Shown here one piece after another: positions 35,461 to 44,463 of a stretch of DNA of 54,197 bases. The notes beneath the pieces were generated by a model, which was not told the DNA's origin, made no database searches, and was given only the letters and a program-made list of their open reading frames with translations. Source of the DNA: Flavobacteriales bacterium (GTDB lineage Bacteria > Bacteroidota > Bacteroidia > Flavobacteriales_D > Sanyastnellaceae); NCBI GenBank assembly GCA_027491215.1, contig JAIXWP010000074.1:1-54197 (forward strand), read 5' to 3'. The number at the start of each line of letters is the position of its first letter. Position 1 is the stretch's first letter. The translations under genes were made by a program, and so were the position numbers.

Positions 35461-36114
35461 ATGGAAATCCTTCAATCCATCATCGATTTCACTTTGCATA
35501 TCGATGAGAAACTTCAATATTTTATTTCGGAATACGGCACACTAACCTATGCTATTTTATTCCTCATTGTATTTGTAGAAACTGGATTGATTGTGATGCC
35601 ATTGCTTCCTGGCGATTCGTTGCTTTTTGCAGCTGGTGCGCTTGCCGCAGCGCCAGGTTCTGACCTCAAGATTTACATCATTATTCCCCTCCTTATTCTC
35701 GCAGCATTATGTGGGGATAACGTCAATTATTTCATTGGCAAATTCTTTAGTGCACAAATAAAAAAGCGAGAACGCATTTTATTTTTCAAGAAAAAATACA
35801 TCGAAGACACCGAAGCTTTTTATGAAAAGCATGGCGGCAAAACGGTGATCATGGCGCGCTTCGTTCCGATTGTTCGCACCATTGCGCCATTTGTTGCAGG
35901 CGCTAGTAATATGGACTACAGAAAGTACATCACATTCTGCATCGCAGGCGCAGTGCTGTGGGTAGTAGGTTTATCGATGCTAGGATACGCATTCGGTAAT
36001 CTAGAAATTGTAAAAAATAATTTCGAGATTGTTATTCTAAGCATCATTGCAATAAGTGTATTGCCAATCATCGTTGGATTCATTCGTTCGAAACTTTCTA
36101 AGAAAACAGCATGA
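35461..36114 (+). CDS. DedA-family membrane protein
   Basis: A 217-residue inner-membrane protein with the DedA/SNARE-associated (VTT) domain. It shows FVETGLIVMPLLPGDSLLF near residues 38-56, then GDNVNYFIGK and the conserved ARFVPIVRTIAPFVAGASNM. Members act as lipid scramblases or transporters, for example in undecaprenyl-phosphate recycling. The substrate here is not determinable. Its stop overlaps the aroE start by 4 bases. Confidence 0.93.
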   Translation: MEILQSIIDFTLHIDEKLQYFISEYGTLTYAILFLIVFVETGLIVMPLLPGDSLLFAAGALAAAPGSDLKIYIIIPLLILAALCGDNVNYFIGKFFSAQIKKRERILFFKKKYIEDTEAFYEKHGGKTVIMARFVPIVRTIAPFVAGASNMDYRKYITFCIAGAVLWVVGLSMLGYAFGNLEIVKNNFEIVILSIIAISVLPIIVGFIRSKLSKKTA

Positions 36115-36848
36115 AGCTATTCGGTCTTGTAGGCCATCCACTCACGCATTCTTTTTCGGCGAAATATTTCTCAGAAAAATTCCAAGAACTCGGTCTCTCC
36201 GACTACGAATACCGCAATTTCGATATACCAGACATTTCTCTGATCAGAGAAATTTGCGAAGCGCATCCTGAATTAAAAGGATTCAACGTAACGATTCCTT
36301 ATAAAGAATCCATTATTCCTTTTCTTGACGGAATCGATCCAGAGGCTCAATTGATTGGGGCGGTCAATTGTGTGCATATCAATGATGACAGACAACTCAT
36401 CGGATATAATACCGACTCCTACGGTTTCTATCATAGCATCAAACCATTTTTAGAAAATAAAAATGAACGTGCACTTATACTAGGCACGGGCGGCAGCTCT
36501 AAGGCAGTGGCGTATGTCCTGAAAAAATTAGGCATCAAAGTTTTCTATGCATCTCGAAATCCTTCAGCAACGAACCATGTTGCCTACAGCGAAATCAACG
36601 CAGAGACTATTGGCTACTTTCCCCTAATCATTAATTGCACTCCTTTGGGAACATTTCCTAATATCAATGAATGTCCAGACATTCCTTACGAAGGATTAAA
36701 CGCTTCCCACTTTCTTTACGATCTCACCTATAATCCAAGCGAATCTCTTTTTTTACAAAAAGGAAAAGAAAAAGGCGCCCTCACCAGCAATGGCCTACTC
36801 ATGCTGCAACTTCAGGCAGAAAAGAGTTGGAAAATTTGGCACCAATAG
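36111..36848 (+). CDS. aroE: shikimate dehydrogenase
   Basis: NADPH-dependent reduction of 3-dehydroshikimate to shikimate in aromatic amino-acid synthesis. The 245-residue protein has the substrate-binding serines in THSFSAKYF (S14, S16), catalytic K65 in TIPYKES, N86 in AVNC and D102 in NTDSYG. The nucleotide motif is LGTGGSSKAV. Its C-terminus keeps the NGLLMLQLQA helix. It starts by a 4-base overlap with the dedA-type gene. Its TAG stop is the first three bases of a palindrome. Confidence 0.93.
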   Translation: MKLFGLVGHPLTHSFSAKYFSEKFQELGLSDYEYRNFDIPDISLIREICEAHPELKGFNVTIPYKESIIPFLDGIDPEAQLIGAVNCVHINDDRQLIGYNTDSYGFYHSIKPFLENKNERALILGTGGSSKAVAYVLKKLGIKVFYASRNPSATNHVAYSEINAETIGYFPLIINCTPLGTFPNINECPDIPYEGLNASHFLYDLTYNPSESLFLQKGKEKGALTSNGLLMLQLQAEKSWKIWHQ

Positions 36849-36873
36849 TCGTTTTCGCCCGACGAAACGACTA
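36846..36873. repeat. palindrome overlapping the aroE stop codon
   Basis: TAGTCGTTT (36846-36854) and AAACGACTA (36865-36873) form a perfect 9-bp stem around a 10-base loop. It is followed by A-rich rather than T-rich sequence. This makes it a poor plus-strand intrinsic terminator and more like a protein-binding or RNA-processing palindrome. Confidence 0.6.
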
Positions 36874-36889
36874 AAAAAGCCGACAAAAA

Positions 36890-36920
36890 TTTGTTTTTAG
36901 TCGATAAATGTGTATTTTTG
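36890..36920 (+). promoter_or_regulatory. textbook Bacteroidota promoter of the haloperoxidase gene
   Basis: TTTG at 36890-36893, exactly 19 bases, then TATTTTTG at 36913-36920. This is a perfect fit to the TTTG-N19-TAnnTTTG consensus. The predicted start near 36927 leaves a leader of about 19 bases before the ATG at 36946. Confidence 0.8.
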
Positions 36921-36927
36921 CTCGACT
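36899..36927. promoter_or_regulatory. candidate operator flanking the haloperoxidase -7 box
   Basis: AGTCGA (36899-36904) and TCGACT (36922-36927) are perfect inverted half-sites enclosing the -7 box. Their AGTCG core also appears in the palindrome at the aroE stop. A regulator bound here would block the promoter; this is inference from position and symmetry. Confidence 0.35.
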
Positions 36928-36945
36928 AACACAAACTTTTGATCG

Positions 36946-38496
36946 ATGAGAAAATTTTACACCTTGATTTTAGGTGCGATGATGGCAACGCCATTAATGG
37001 CCCAAAACAATGTTAACACGTATCCCGCAGATGTGGCGAATGACTACGTAGATCTGCTTCTTGACATGGTGCCAACCACGCCAGGTTTCACACCTCCAGT
37101 CGCATCTCGCTCTTTCGGATACATCGGCCTTTCCCTCTATGAGTCTTTACAACCAGGCATTCCAAACAAAGGAAGCTTGAGTGGTTTCGCAAATGAGTTG
37201 AGTAATCTACCAGAAGCTGACGCTAACACGAATTATCATTGGCCAACAGTAGCAAACAACGCATTGGCTACTATCATTGATAGCCTTTATTACAATACTC
37301 CACAAACAAACAAGGATCTTCTTCATGGACTTCGCGATACTTATAACGCAGCGTATGCTTCAGAAGAAAATTATGATGAATCAGTTGCATACGGCGTGGC
37401 TGTAGCAAATGCGATCTTCGAATACTCATCAGTAGATGGTGGTCATCATTGTCAAGTGGCCAATTTCCCAGCATCATACATCCCACCAGTGGGCGACGGA
37501 CTTTGGGAACCTTTGGTAGTTAATGGAACAGAGCAAAAAGCTCTTCAACCTTATTGGGGAAATAACAGAGCCTTTGCTACAGTCAATGAAGATGATGCAA
37601 TCATGCCCATTGAATTCCTTCCGGAGTTTTCTACCGATGAAGCTTCATCTTGGCACTTAGCACAAGACGAAGTTTACAATGTTGGCTTGAACCTCACTTC
37701 AGAGCAATCTACCATTGCGAATTGGTGGGCAGATGGCAGCGGTACTATTACCCCTCCAGGTCACTCGATGAGCATGGCTCGTAGCCTACTCATCCAAGAA
37801 AATGCTAACCTAGAAAAAGCTGCAATAACCTTTGGTATGCTTGGCCTATCACTTTCTGATGCTTTTATGGTATGCTGGAAAACGAAGTTTATATACAACA
37901 CAGAGCGCCCAGTCACCTACATCCAAGAGCAAATTGATGCAGCTTGGTCTCCTTTAATTAGCACTCCTCCTTTCCCAGAATTTCCATCAGGTCACTCATC
38001 ACAAAGTGGTGCAATGGGCACAGTATTGACTTACCTCTTCGGTGAAAATGTAAGTTTTACAGATGAAACATGGACCAACACTTGGGGACCAGCGCGCACA
38101 TTCAATAGCATTTGGGAAGCGGCAGAAGAAGCTGCTGTGTCACGCTTATATGGCGGTATTCACCCAGCTTACGGAAATCAAGGCGGACTTTCTTTAGGTA
38201 CGGATATCGGAAATAATATCATTGATCTTTTCGAAGAAGCTTCAGTAGTTGTAAGTACAGAAGAACTTGCTGCTAACACCATCACTGTATATCCGAACCC
38301 AGCGAAGGACGTGCTTTTCATAGCAGATCAAAAACCTGCACAAATGATTCGCCTCTTCAACACACAAGGTCAACTTGCAATGCAACAGACCAACACCAAC
38401 AGGTTGAACATTGCTGAGCTTCAAACAGGGGTTTACATTGTAGAAATTACCACCGCTGACAACAGCGTCATGCACAAGCAAATCATTAAGAATTAA
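36946..38496 (+). CDS. vanadium-dependent haloperoxidase-type PAP2 protein with T9SS sorting domain
   Basis: A secreted 516-residue protein. A signal peptide (LILGAMMATPLMAQ) leads to an all-helical body with the complete vanadate/phosphate-binding signature. K314 with six residues before R321-P322 gives Kx6RP. PSGH ends at H350. S399-R400 with five residues before H406 gives SRx5H. These residues are shared by vanadium haloperoxidases and acid phosphatases, so halogenation versus phosphatase activity is not settled. The length and spacing favour the bacterial haloperoxidase-like group. Residues about 434-516 form a type A T9SS sorting domain (ITVYPNPAKDVLFI, then TGVYIVEITT, ending KQIIKN), so it should cross the outer membrane and be surface-attached or released. 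Confidence 0.88.
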   Translation: MRKFYTLILGAMMATPLMAQNNVNTYPADVANDYVDLLLDMVPTTPGFTPPVASRSFGYIGLSLYESLQPGIPNKGSLSGFANELSNLPEADANTNYHWPTVANNALATIIDSLYYNTPQTNKDLLHGLRDTYNAAYASEENYDESVAYGVAVANAIFEYSSVDGGHHCQVANFPASYIPPVGDGLWEPLVVNGTEQKALQPYWGNNRAFATVNEDDAIMPIEFLPEFSTDEASSWHLAQDEVYNVGLNLTSEQSTIANWWADGSGTITPPGHSMSMARSLLIQENANLEKAAITFGMLGLSLSDAFMVCWKTKFIYNTERPVTYIQEQIDAAWSPLISTPPFPEFPSGHSSQSGAMGTVLTYLFGENVSFTDETWTNTWGPARTFNSIWEAAEEAAVSRLYGGIHPAYGNQGGLSLGTDIGNNIIDLFEEASVVVSTEELAANTITVYPNPAKDVLFIADQKPAQMIRLFNTQGQLAMQQTNTNRLNIAELQTGVYIVEITTADNSVMHKQIIKN

Positions 38497-38514
38497 TGAC
38501 TAATTTCGCGGTCT

Positions 38515-39354
38515 ATGGGCAACCACCGCGTAGTCATTGAACCACATACCACCGATAAAAACTATTGGAAGGACCTTTGGAAATTCCGAGAGCTCTTTTA
38601 TTTCCTTGCTTGGCGCGACTTGCTCGTTCGATATAAGCAAACTGCAATAGGTGTATTGTGGAGTATCATCCGACCATTGCTCACACTTTCAGTGATGGCG
38701 TTCATTGGATGGTTATTTGAATCAAATATTCCAGAGGGCACGCCGCGACTATTATTGGTCGCGGCGGCTACTCTTCCTTGGACCTTCTTCTCCACGGCAT
38801 TCAGCGAAAGCGCTAACAGTCTTATCGCGAATTCCAACCTTCTTACAAAAGTGTACTTCCCTAGAATGATTGTGCCGGCGAGCACCATCATTGTTTGTCT
38901 GGTTGACTTTCTCATCTCCTTTGCAATCCTCATTGTATTGATGGTGGTGTACCAATACACTCCATCGATTAACATGTTGATGTTGCCACTCTTCTTGCTC
39001 CTCGCATTGATCACGGCACTAGGCAGCGGACTATACATCGCCGCACTGAATGTTAAGTACCGCGACTTTCGATACATCGTTCCATTCATTGTACAATTCG
39101 GACTTTACATTTCGCCGATTGCGTTTAGCAGCCAAGACATTTATCAAAGCGAACGTATCCCAGAAATCATCAAATGGATTTATTCCATGAATCCGATGGT
39201 CGCAGTGATTGACGGATTCCGTTGGTCGATACTCGGCACCAATGATCTTTACTTACCAGGATTTTTCATCTCATCAGCCATATCCCTTTTCTTACTGTTC
39301 TTCGGAATATATTATTTCCGAAAAACTGAAAAGTCATTTGCTGATGTGATATAA
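38515..39354 (+). CDS. wzm: polysaccharide ABC exporter, permease (Wzm type)
   Basis: A 279-residue ABC-2 type permease with about six helices. The start region WKFRELFYFLAWRDLLVRYK is the typical amphipathic interface helix of TagG/Wzm proteins, followed by KQTAIGVLWSIIRPLLT. It exports undecaprenyl-linked O-antigen or a similar glycan together with the ATPase encoded 8 bases downstream. A near-consensus TAATTTCG lies in the 18-base gap upstream, but a separate promoter is not certain. First gene of the polysaccharide cluster. Confidence 0.92.
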   Translation: MGNHRVVIEPHTTDKNYWKDLWKFRELFYFLAWRDLLVRYKQTAIGVLWSIIRPLLTLSVMAFIGWLFESNIPEGTPRLLLVAAATLPWTFFSTAFSESANSLIANSNLLTKVYFPRMIVPASTIIVCLVDFLISFAILIVLMVVYQYTPSINMLMLPLFLLLALITALGSGLYIAALNVKYRDFRYIVPFIVQFGLYISPIAFSSQDIYQSERIPEIIKWIYSMNPMVAVIDGFRWSILGTNDLYLPGFFISSAISLFLLFFGIYYFRKTEKSFADVI

Positions 39355-39362
39355 ATAGAATT

Positions 39363-40619
39363 ATGAGCAAACCCATCATCACCGTCGAACACCTCACTAA
39401 GAGTTATGTGCTGCGCCATCAGCAGCAAGAGCGCTATGTGGCGTTGCGTGATGTGCTTGCCAATAAAGCGAAGTCTTTATTCAAAGGTGGAACTTCAACT
39501 CAAAGCACGAAAGAAGAATTTCTCGCACTAAATGATTTGAGTTTTCAGATCAACGAAGGCGATCGTGTTGGAATCATCGGACGCAATGGTGCTGGAAAAA
39601 GCACATTGCTCAAAGTACTCAGCCGCATTATCACACCTACAAAAGGAAAGATCACGATTGACGGTCGAATGGCCAGCTTACTTGAAGTAGGAACAGGTTT
39701 TCACCCAGAGTTAACGGGGCGTGAAAATATTTTCTTGAATGGCTCCATTCTCGGAATGAGCAAAAAAGAAATTCAAGCAAAGTTTGATGAGATTGTTGCA
39801 TTCTCTGAAGTAGAACGTTTTCTTGACACTCCTGTGAAGCGCTATTCATCGGGGATGTACGTGCGTTTGGCATTTTCAGTAGCAGCCCATCTCGAACCAG
39901 AAATTCTCATTGTGGATGAAGTACTCGCAGTAGGCGATGCTGCATTCCAAAGAAAATGTTTGGGAAAAATGAGAGACGTGGCTGGTCAAGGCCGCACCGT
40001 TCTCTTTGTGAGTCACAACATGGCCGCCATTCAGAACTTATGCAACACAGGATTGTATCTGAAAAAAGGACAATTACTCGCGAGTGGTAACAGTAATGAT
40101 ATCATTCACGAATATTTGAAAGACGCTGCCGAAGCGCACTCTATTGATCTTGTTGATCGCAAAGAACGCCAAGGAAATGGAGTCCTTCGATTTACAAAAG
40201 TTTTTCTACGTGATGCCCAAGGCACCACAGTTCAAGCATTGCAAAGCGGAAGCGAAGGTAGTATTTGTATTTCTTTCGAAAACCGCAGTGGTGGGGCATT
40301 ACAGAACTTTGTCTTCTCATTTGGAATTGATGATGAATACGGCAATCGCATCACTTTTCTCAATAATGAATTGACCAATCAAGTGTTCAATCAGGTTCAT
40401 CAGAAAGAAGGAGAAATTCAAATTCACTTGCCGAAAGTTTCTTTGCAAGGCGGACATTATTCCTTCACTTTATTCTCAAGCGTACAAAGCGAAATCGCAG
40501 ACTATATTATCGATGCAGGTAGTTTCAGTGTAGAAGATGGCGACTTTTTCGAAACAGGTAAAATCGCGCCGAGTGGGCAAGGTAATTTTTACATGCCGCA
40601 TCAATTTGAATTGAAATAA
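39363..40619 (+). CDS. wzt: polysaccharide ABC exporter, ATPase with Wzt C-terminal domain
   Basis: A 418-residue ATPase. The nucleotide domain has Walker A GRNGAGKS (73-80), signature SSGM (162-165), Walker B VDE (D185, E186) and switch histidine H218. Residues about 270-415 form a beta-sandwich like the Wzt carbohydrate-binding domain, which in E. coli O8/O9a recognises the modified non-reducing end of the finished chain. That suggests export of a chain with a terminal modification, and methyltransferase-like genes lie next door. One base separates it from the next gene. Confidence 0.93.
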   Translation: MSKPIITVEHLTKSYVLRHQQQERYVALRDVLANKAKSLFKGGTSTQSTKEEFLALNDLSFQINEGDRVGIIGRNGAGKSTLLKVLSRIITPTKGKITIDGRMASLLEVGTGFHPELTGRENIFLNGSILGMSKKEIQAKFDEIVAFSEVERFLDTPVKRYSSGMYVRLAFSVAAHLEPEILIVDEVLAVGDAAFQRKCLGKMRDVAGQGRTVLFVSHNMAAIQNLCNTGLYLKKGQLLASGNSNDIIHEYLKDAAEAHSIDLVDRKERQGNGVLRFTKVFLRDAQGTTVQALQSGSEGSICISFENRSGGALQNFVFSFGIDDEYGNRITFLNNELTNQVFNQVHQKEGEIQIHLPKVSLQGGHYSFTLFSSVQSEIADYIIDAGSFSVEDGDFFETGKIAPSGQGNFYMPHQFELK

Positions 40620-40620
40620 T

Positions 40621-41331
40621 ATGCTTCAAAAAGCACTCACTCTTTATCGAGAAATTAGACGACACAAGTCTTTGACCCCTGATTCCAGCGAATCATGGAA
40701 GTATTATTCTCGTTGGAAAAAAACATTGGTAGAAGGAAAATCTAGTCTCGATTTTGGACTGCCATGGTTCACGTTCCAAGCCATTGATTACATCGATCAA
40801 CACCTTCCAGAGGGTGCACGTGTATTCGAATTTGGCGGCGGTGGATCGACTGTTTTTTTTCAGAAAAAAAAATGTCATGTCTATACGGTAGAGCACCACA
40901 AAGAATGGTTTGAAAACATTTCAAAATCATTTCAATCTTCTACTCCAGCATGGAATGGTTTTCTGATTGAAGCCGAACAAGGAGACGTTGTAGCTCATCC
41001 AGAAATTGGCAATCCTCTGCACTATACGTCTGATGACGAAGGCTATAAAAACCAAAATTTCAAAGCATACGCTACTAAAATTGACACATTCGAAAATGAA
41101 TATTTCGATCTAGTTTTAGTCGACGGGCGCTCACGCCCATCTTGCGTTTATCATAGCATTGCGAAGATTAAGAAAGGTGGATTTCTAGTAATTGATAATA
41201 GCGAAAGGGAATATTACAATGCTTATTTCAATACACACTTCGCTTCTCAATTTGAAAAAGTTTTAGATGTATTTGGACCAGTTCCATACATCACTTGGTT
41301 TCACAAAACCACCATTTACCGAAAGAAATGA
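40621..41331 (+). CDS. SAM methyltransferase-like protein
   Basis: A 236-residue protein with a Rossmann-type class I methyltransferase look. A glycine-rich motif I (VFEFGGGGSTVFF, about 62-74) is followed by motif II (VYTVEHHKEWFENI) and a later DLVLVDGRSRPS and GGFLVIDN. It probably modifies a sugar or a chain end. An alternative is a non-catalytic relative, because the substrate part is not recognisable. Its TGA overlaps the next start by 4 bases. Confidence 0.7.
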   Translation: MLQKALTLYREIRRHKSLTPDSSESWKYYSRWKKTLVEGKSSLDFGLPWFTFQAIDYIDQHLPEGARVFEFGGGGSTVFFQKKKCHVYTVEHHKEWFENISKSFQSSTPAWNGFLIEAEQGDVVAHPEIGNPLHYTSDDEGYKNQNFKAYATKIDTFENEYFDLVLVDGRSRPSCVYHSIAKIKKGGFLVIDNSEREYYNAYFNTHFASQFEKVLDVFGPVPYITWFHKTTIYRKK

Positions 41332-43028
41332 GTGCCCCACTCCTACTCTTCGTTTACAATAGACCCTATCATACATTGAAGATGATAGAGGCTATTTCAC
41401 GCAACGAAGGATGGGAAAAGACAGATGTCTATGTATTCTGTGATGCACCTAAAGAGAACGCAACCGAAACACAGCTGCTCCGTGTAAAGCAAGTACGAGA
41501 CATTGTGCAAAACATTGCAGGATGCAGAGACTTGCACATCACCTTTCAGGAAGAAAACAAAGGACTCTATACCTCCATCATCAATGGAGTGAGCGGAATA
41601 TTACAACGCCACAAGCGTGCAATAATTCTCGAGGATGATTTAGTCACCGCTCCGAATTTCTTGTCGTTTATGAACGCTGCTTTAGAAAAATATGAGCAGC
41701 AAAAAAATGTGCATTGTATTTCAGGATATACCTACCCTATACCTCATGATTCAAATGAAGCCTTCTTCATCAAAGGGGCCGACTGCTGGGGCTGGGCTAC
41801 ATGGATAGACCGTTGGGAAAAGATTCAGACGAATCCTTCTATTCTCAAAAAGGAACTGCAAGAAAAACAATTAGAAAACACATTCAACTTTGGTGGAAGC
41901 TATCCCTACATGCAAATGTTGGAAGATAGAATTGCTGGAAAAAATCAGTCATGGGCCATATTGTGGTACGCCAGTGCATTGATTCAAAAAGGACTTTGTC
42001 TATATCCTGCGCAATCACTTGTTGCCAATATTGGAAATGATGGATCGGGCACACATAATGTGGCTTCAAGCACTGCCTTTGATACCAACGTGAAAGATGC
42101 AAAATCGTATAACCTTCCTGATGCCATTGTGGAGTCAGAGGTTTATCGAAAAAGATTCATTTCATTTTTCAAAAAAACACAACGTAAACCATCGTTGCTC
42201 AAAAGAGCCATCGGTGCTTTAAAGCGCAGAGTGCGATATTATTTTTCTAAAGTAAAAAATAGAATAGCTCCTCCGAAAAAAGAATACGGTTGGTTCGGTG
42301 ATTATGCCACTTGGCAGGAAGCCAGCGCAGAATGCGGAGGCTACGACCAAGAGATCATCCTTGAAACAGTCAAAGATGCACTTTTAAAAGTGAAATATGG
42401 CGTAGCAAAATACGAGCGTGATTCTGTTCTGTTTGATGAAATAAAAATCTGCGAGACCTTATTGTATAATTTACAAAAAGTAGCAGATCAACACCACGGA
42501 CAACTACATGTTATTGACTTTGGAGGTTCGTTGGGGAGCACTTATTTTCAAAACAGAGAATACTTAAAAAACATTACTACTTGTCATTGGAGCATCGTTG
42601 AACAGCCCAATTACGTAGCCGCAGGGAAAGACTACCTAGCATCAGACGAACTTCATTTTTACAATTCAATCAAGGAAGCGCAGCAAGAGCACGCTCATGA
42701 TGTATTGATTCTTTCGAGCGTTTTACAATACTTGCCCAACCCATACGATTGGATGTTGGAAATGAAACAGTTTGATTTCGAAACCATCATCATCGATCGT
42801 ACGGCTTTTGTAAAACGAGAAAAAGATCGCATCACGAAACAGATTGTTCCACCATCCATTTACGAAGCAAGCTATCCAGCTTGGTATTTTAATGAAGAGA
42901 AATTCATTGAATTCTGGAGTGATAAATACACCATAGAAGATACATTTGACAGCGGTTTCGACCCATCTGAGTTTATCGACAACGAGTGGACTTATCGCAA
43001 TGGCTTTATTTTGAAGAGAAAAAAATGA
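41328..43028 (+). CDS. fusion: glycosyltransferase (GT-A) + LIC12133-type methyltransferase
   Basis: A 566-residue two-domain protein. Residues 1 to about 250 look like a GT-A sugar transferase: APLLLFVYNRPYHTLKMIEA, AIILEDDLVTAPNFL with an EDD metal motif, and GADCWGWATWIDRWEK. A basic linker (about 280-315) precedes residues about 319-566, which resemble putative methyltransferases of the LIC12133 type (YGWFGDYATWQEA, IDFGGSLGSTYFQ, VLILSSVLQYLPNP). The ATG at 41328 is used because it gives the 4-base overlap seen throughout this cluster and starts the first strand. Fusion of adding and modifying activities is unusual enough to note. Confidence 0.78.
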   Translation: MSAPLLLFVYNRPYHTLKMIEAISRNEGWEKTDVYVFCDAPKENATETQLLRVKQVRDIVQNIAGCRDLHITFQEENKGLYTSIINGVSGILQRHKRAIILEDDLVTAPNFLSFMNAALEKYEQQKNVHCISGYTYPIPHDSNEAFFIKGADCWGWATWIDRWEKIQTNPSILKKELQEKQLENTFNFGGSYPYMQMLEDRIAGKNQSWAILWYASALIQKGLCLYPAQSLVANIGNDGSGTHNVASSTAFDTNVKDAKSYNLPDAIVESEVYRKRFISFFKKTQRKPSLLKRAIGALKRRVRYYFSKVKNRIAPPKKEYGWFGDYATWQEASAECGGYDQEIILETVKDALLKVKYGVAKYERDSVLFDEIKICETLLYNLQKVADQHHGQLHVIDFGGSLGSTYFQNREYLKNITTCHWSIVEQPNYVAAGKDYLASDELHFYNSIKEAQQEHAHDVLILSSVLQYLPNPYDWMLEMKQFDFETIIIDRTAFVKREKDRITKQIVPPSIYEASYPAWYFNEEKFIEFWSDKYTIEDTFDSGFDPSEFIDNEWTYRNGFILKRKK

Positions 43029-44077
43029 CATTAAATTTTTGCACCCTTTTTAACTCGAGTTACCTCAGTCGTGGATTGGTGATGTATCAATCTTTAGAAA
43101 GGCATTGCAAAGATTTTCATTTGTATATCTATGCCTTCGATGATAAATCATTCGAAGTATTGCGCAAGCTAAATCTCAAGCATGCGACCATTGTAAGCCT
43201 GAAAGAATTTGAAAGCCCTGAATTGCTTGCTGTCAAGAAAGATCGTTCGGCAGCCGAGTATTGCTGGACATGCAGCGCTTCGACGATTCACTACTCAATT
43301 ACTCAGTTCAATCTCAGTAACTGTACTTACATCGATGCAGACATGCTTTTCTATAGCGATCCACGTGTGCTATTCGAAGAAATGGGTCATAACTCAGCCT
43401 TGATCACCGCACATCGATACACCGCAAAGTATGATCAATCCGCTATCTCAGGAAGATACTGCGTGCAATTCGTTACCTTCAAAAATGATGAAGCAGGAAT
43501 GAAAGTCCTCGAATGGTGGCGTCAGTCTTGCCTTGATTGGTGCTATGCACGAGTTGAGGATGGAAAATTCGGTGACCAGAAATACCTCGATGAATTCCAA
43601 CCACGATTTGGAAATGTTCATGAGCTACAGCACCTCGGTGGAGGTCTTGCTCCCTGGAATATTCAACAATATACTTTTGGAAAAAATGGCCAAGAGCTCA
43701 TCGGCACCGAAAGCGCAACTGGCAAGACATTCCAGCCAGTATTCTTCCATTTCCACGGATTGAAATTCTTCGAAAACAACATCTTAAGTCTTACCGGAGA
43801 ATACTATGAGATTGCTCCCGAAATCATTGAGAAATTCTACAAGCCTTACGTTGCCCTTCTTAACCAAGCTAAGCAAGAAGTATTGGCTGTGGACAGCAGT
43901 TTCAACCCTCATGGTTCTGCCGGTATTTCTCCTTATCCGCCCTTAAATTTCATCACCATTATTCGCTTCTATCTAAGCGGAGTAAAGAGATCATTGAAAA
44001 ACGTATTAGGCACGGGTTTGCGCGACCGTATCGCCCGCCATTACTATTTCTACAACGATAACGATTTTCATGCTTAA
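43025..44077 (+). CDS. GT-A glycosyltransferase-like protein
   Basis: A 350-residue protein starting with NFCTLFNSSYLSRGLVMYQS, a pattern of GT8-like nucleotide-sugar transferases. A DxD metal motif follows (TYIDADMLFYSDP), then the acceptor-side region GDQKYLDEF and the LGGGLAPWN segment. Donor and acceptor are unknown. The ATG at 43025 overlaps the previous stop by 4 bases; a longer open frame upstream is not used. The basic C-terminus (RFYLSGVKRSLKNVL) could hold the protein at the membrane. Confidence 0.78.
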   Translation: MTLNFCTLFNSSYLSRGLVMYQSLERHCKDFHLYIYAFDDKSFEVLRKLNLKHATIVSLKEFESPELLAVKKDRSAAEYCWTCSASTIHYSITQFNLSNCTYIDADMLFYSDPRVLFEEMGHNSALITAHRYTAKYDQSAISGRYCVQFVTFKNDEAGMKVLEWWRQSCLDWCYARVEDGKFGDQKYLDEFQPRFGNVHELQHLGGGLAPWNIQQYTFGKNGQELIGTESATGKTFQPVFFHFHGLKFFENNILSLTGEYYEIAPEIIEKFYKPYVALLNQAKQEVLAVDSSFNPHGSAGISPYPPLNFITIIRFYLSGVKRSLKNVLGTGLRDRIARHYYFYNDNDFHA

Positions 44078-44082
44078 CTTTG
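44075..44082 (+). promoter_or_regulatory. possible internal -7 box before fdtA
   Basis: TAACTTTG matches the -7 consensus exactly and lies 15 bases before the fdtA ATG, overlapping the stop codon of the previous gene. No -33 TTG is present at the right distance, so an internal promoter is only possible. Confidence 0.35.
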
Positions 44083-44097
44083 GGCTGAATACAAGTT

Positions 44098-44460
44098 ATG
44101 GCCCATCTTATCGATCTAAAAACCTTTACTGACGCGCGCGGAAATTTGACCGTGGTTGAAAAGGTATTACCCTTTGATATCAAGCGTGTTTTTTACATCT
44201 ACGGAGTAGATGATTCCAAGCGCGGAGGACATCGTCATCACAAGACGATTCAGGCGGCGGTTTGTATTCAAGGTGCCTGCACCATTTATAACAACGACAA
44301 CAAAAGTGAAACGGATTGGAGATTGGATCAACCCAATAAATGCCTCATTCTTGAACCTCAAGATTGGCATACCATGTTTGACTTCACACCAGACGCCATT
44401 TTGATGGTATTTGCGAGTGAAGAGTTTGATCCAGCAGATTATATTCATGAACCCTACTAA
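44098..44460 (+). CDS. fdtA: dTDP-4-oxo-6-deoxyglucose 3,4-ketoisomerase (FdtA/QdtA-type cupin)
   Basis: A 120-residue cupin. It matches sugar 3,4-ketoisomerases, which move the keto group of dTDP-4-keto-6-deoxyglucose from C4 to C3. Landmarks are LIDLKTFTDARGNLTVVE at the start, KRGGHRHHKTIQA with the probable catalytic histidines H45 and H47, and LILEPQDWHTM. Galacto (FdtA, towards Fuc3N) and gluco (QdtA, towards Qui3N) products cannot be told apart by eye, so the symbol is tentative. It is paired with an aminotransferase gene 3 bases downstream. Confidence 0.88.
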   Translation: MAHLIDLKTFTDARGNLTVVEKVLPFDIKRVFYIYGVDDSKRGGHRHHKTIQAAVCIQGACTIYNNDNKSETDWRLDQPNKCLILEPQDWHTMFDFTPDAILMVFASEEFDPADYIHEPY

Positions 44461-44463
44461 GGC

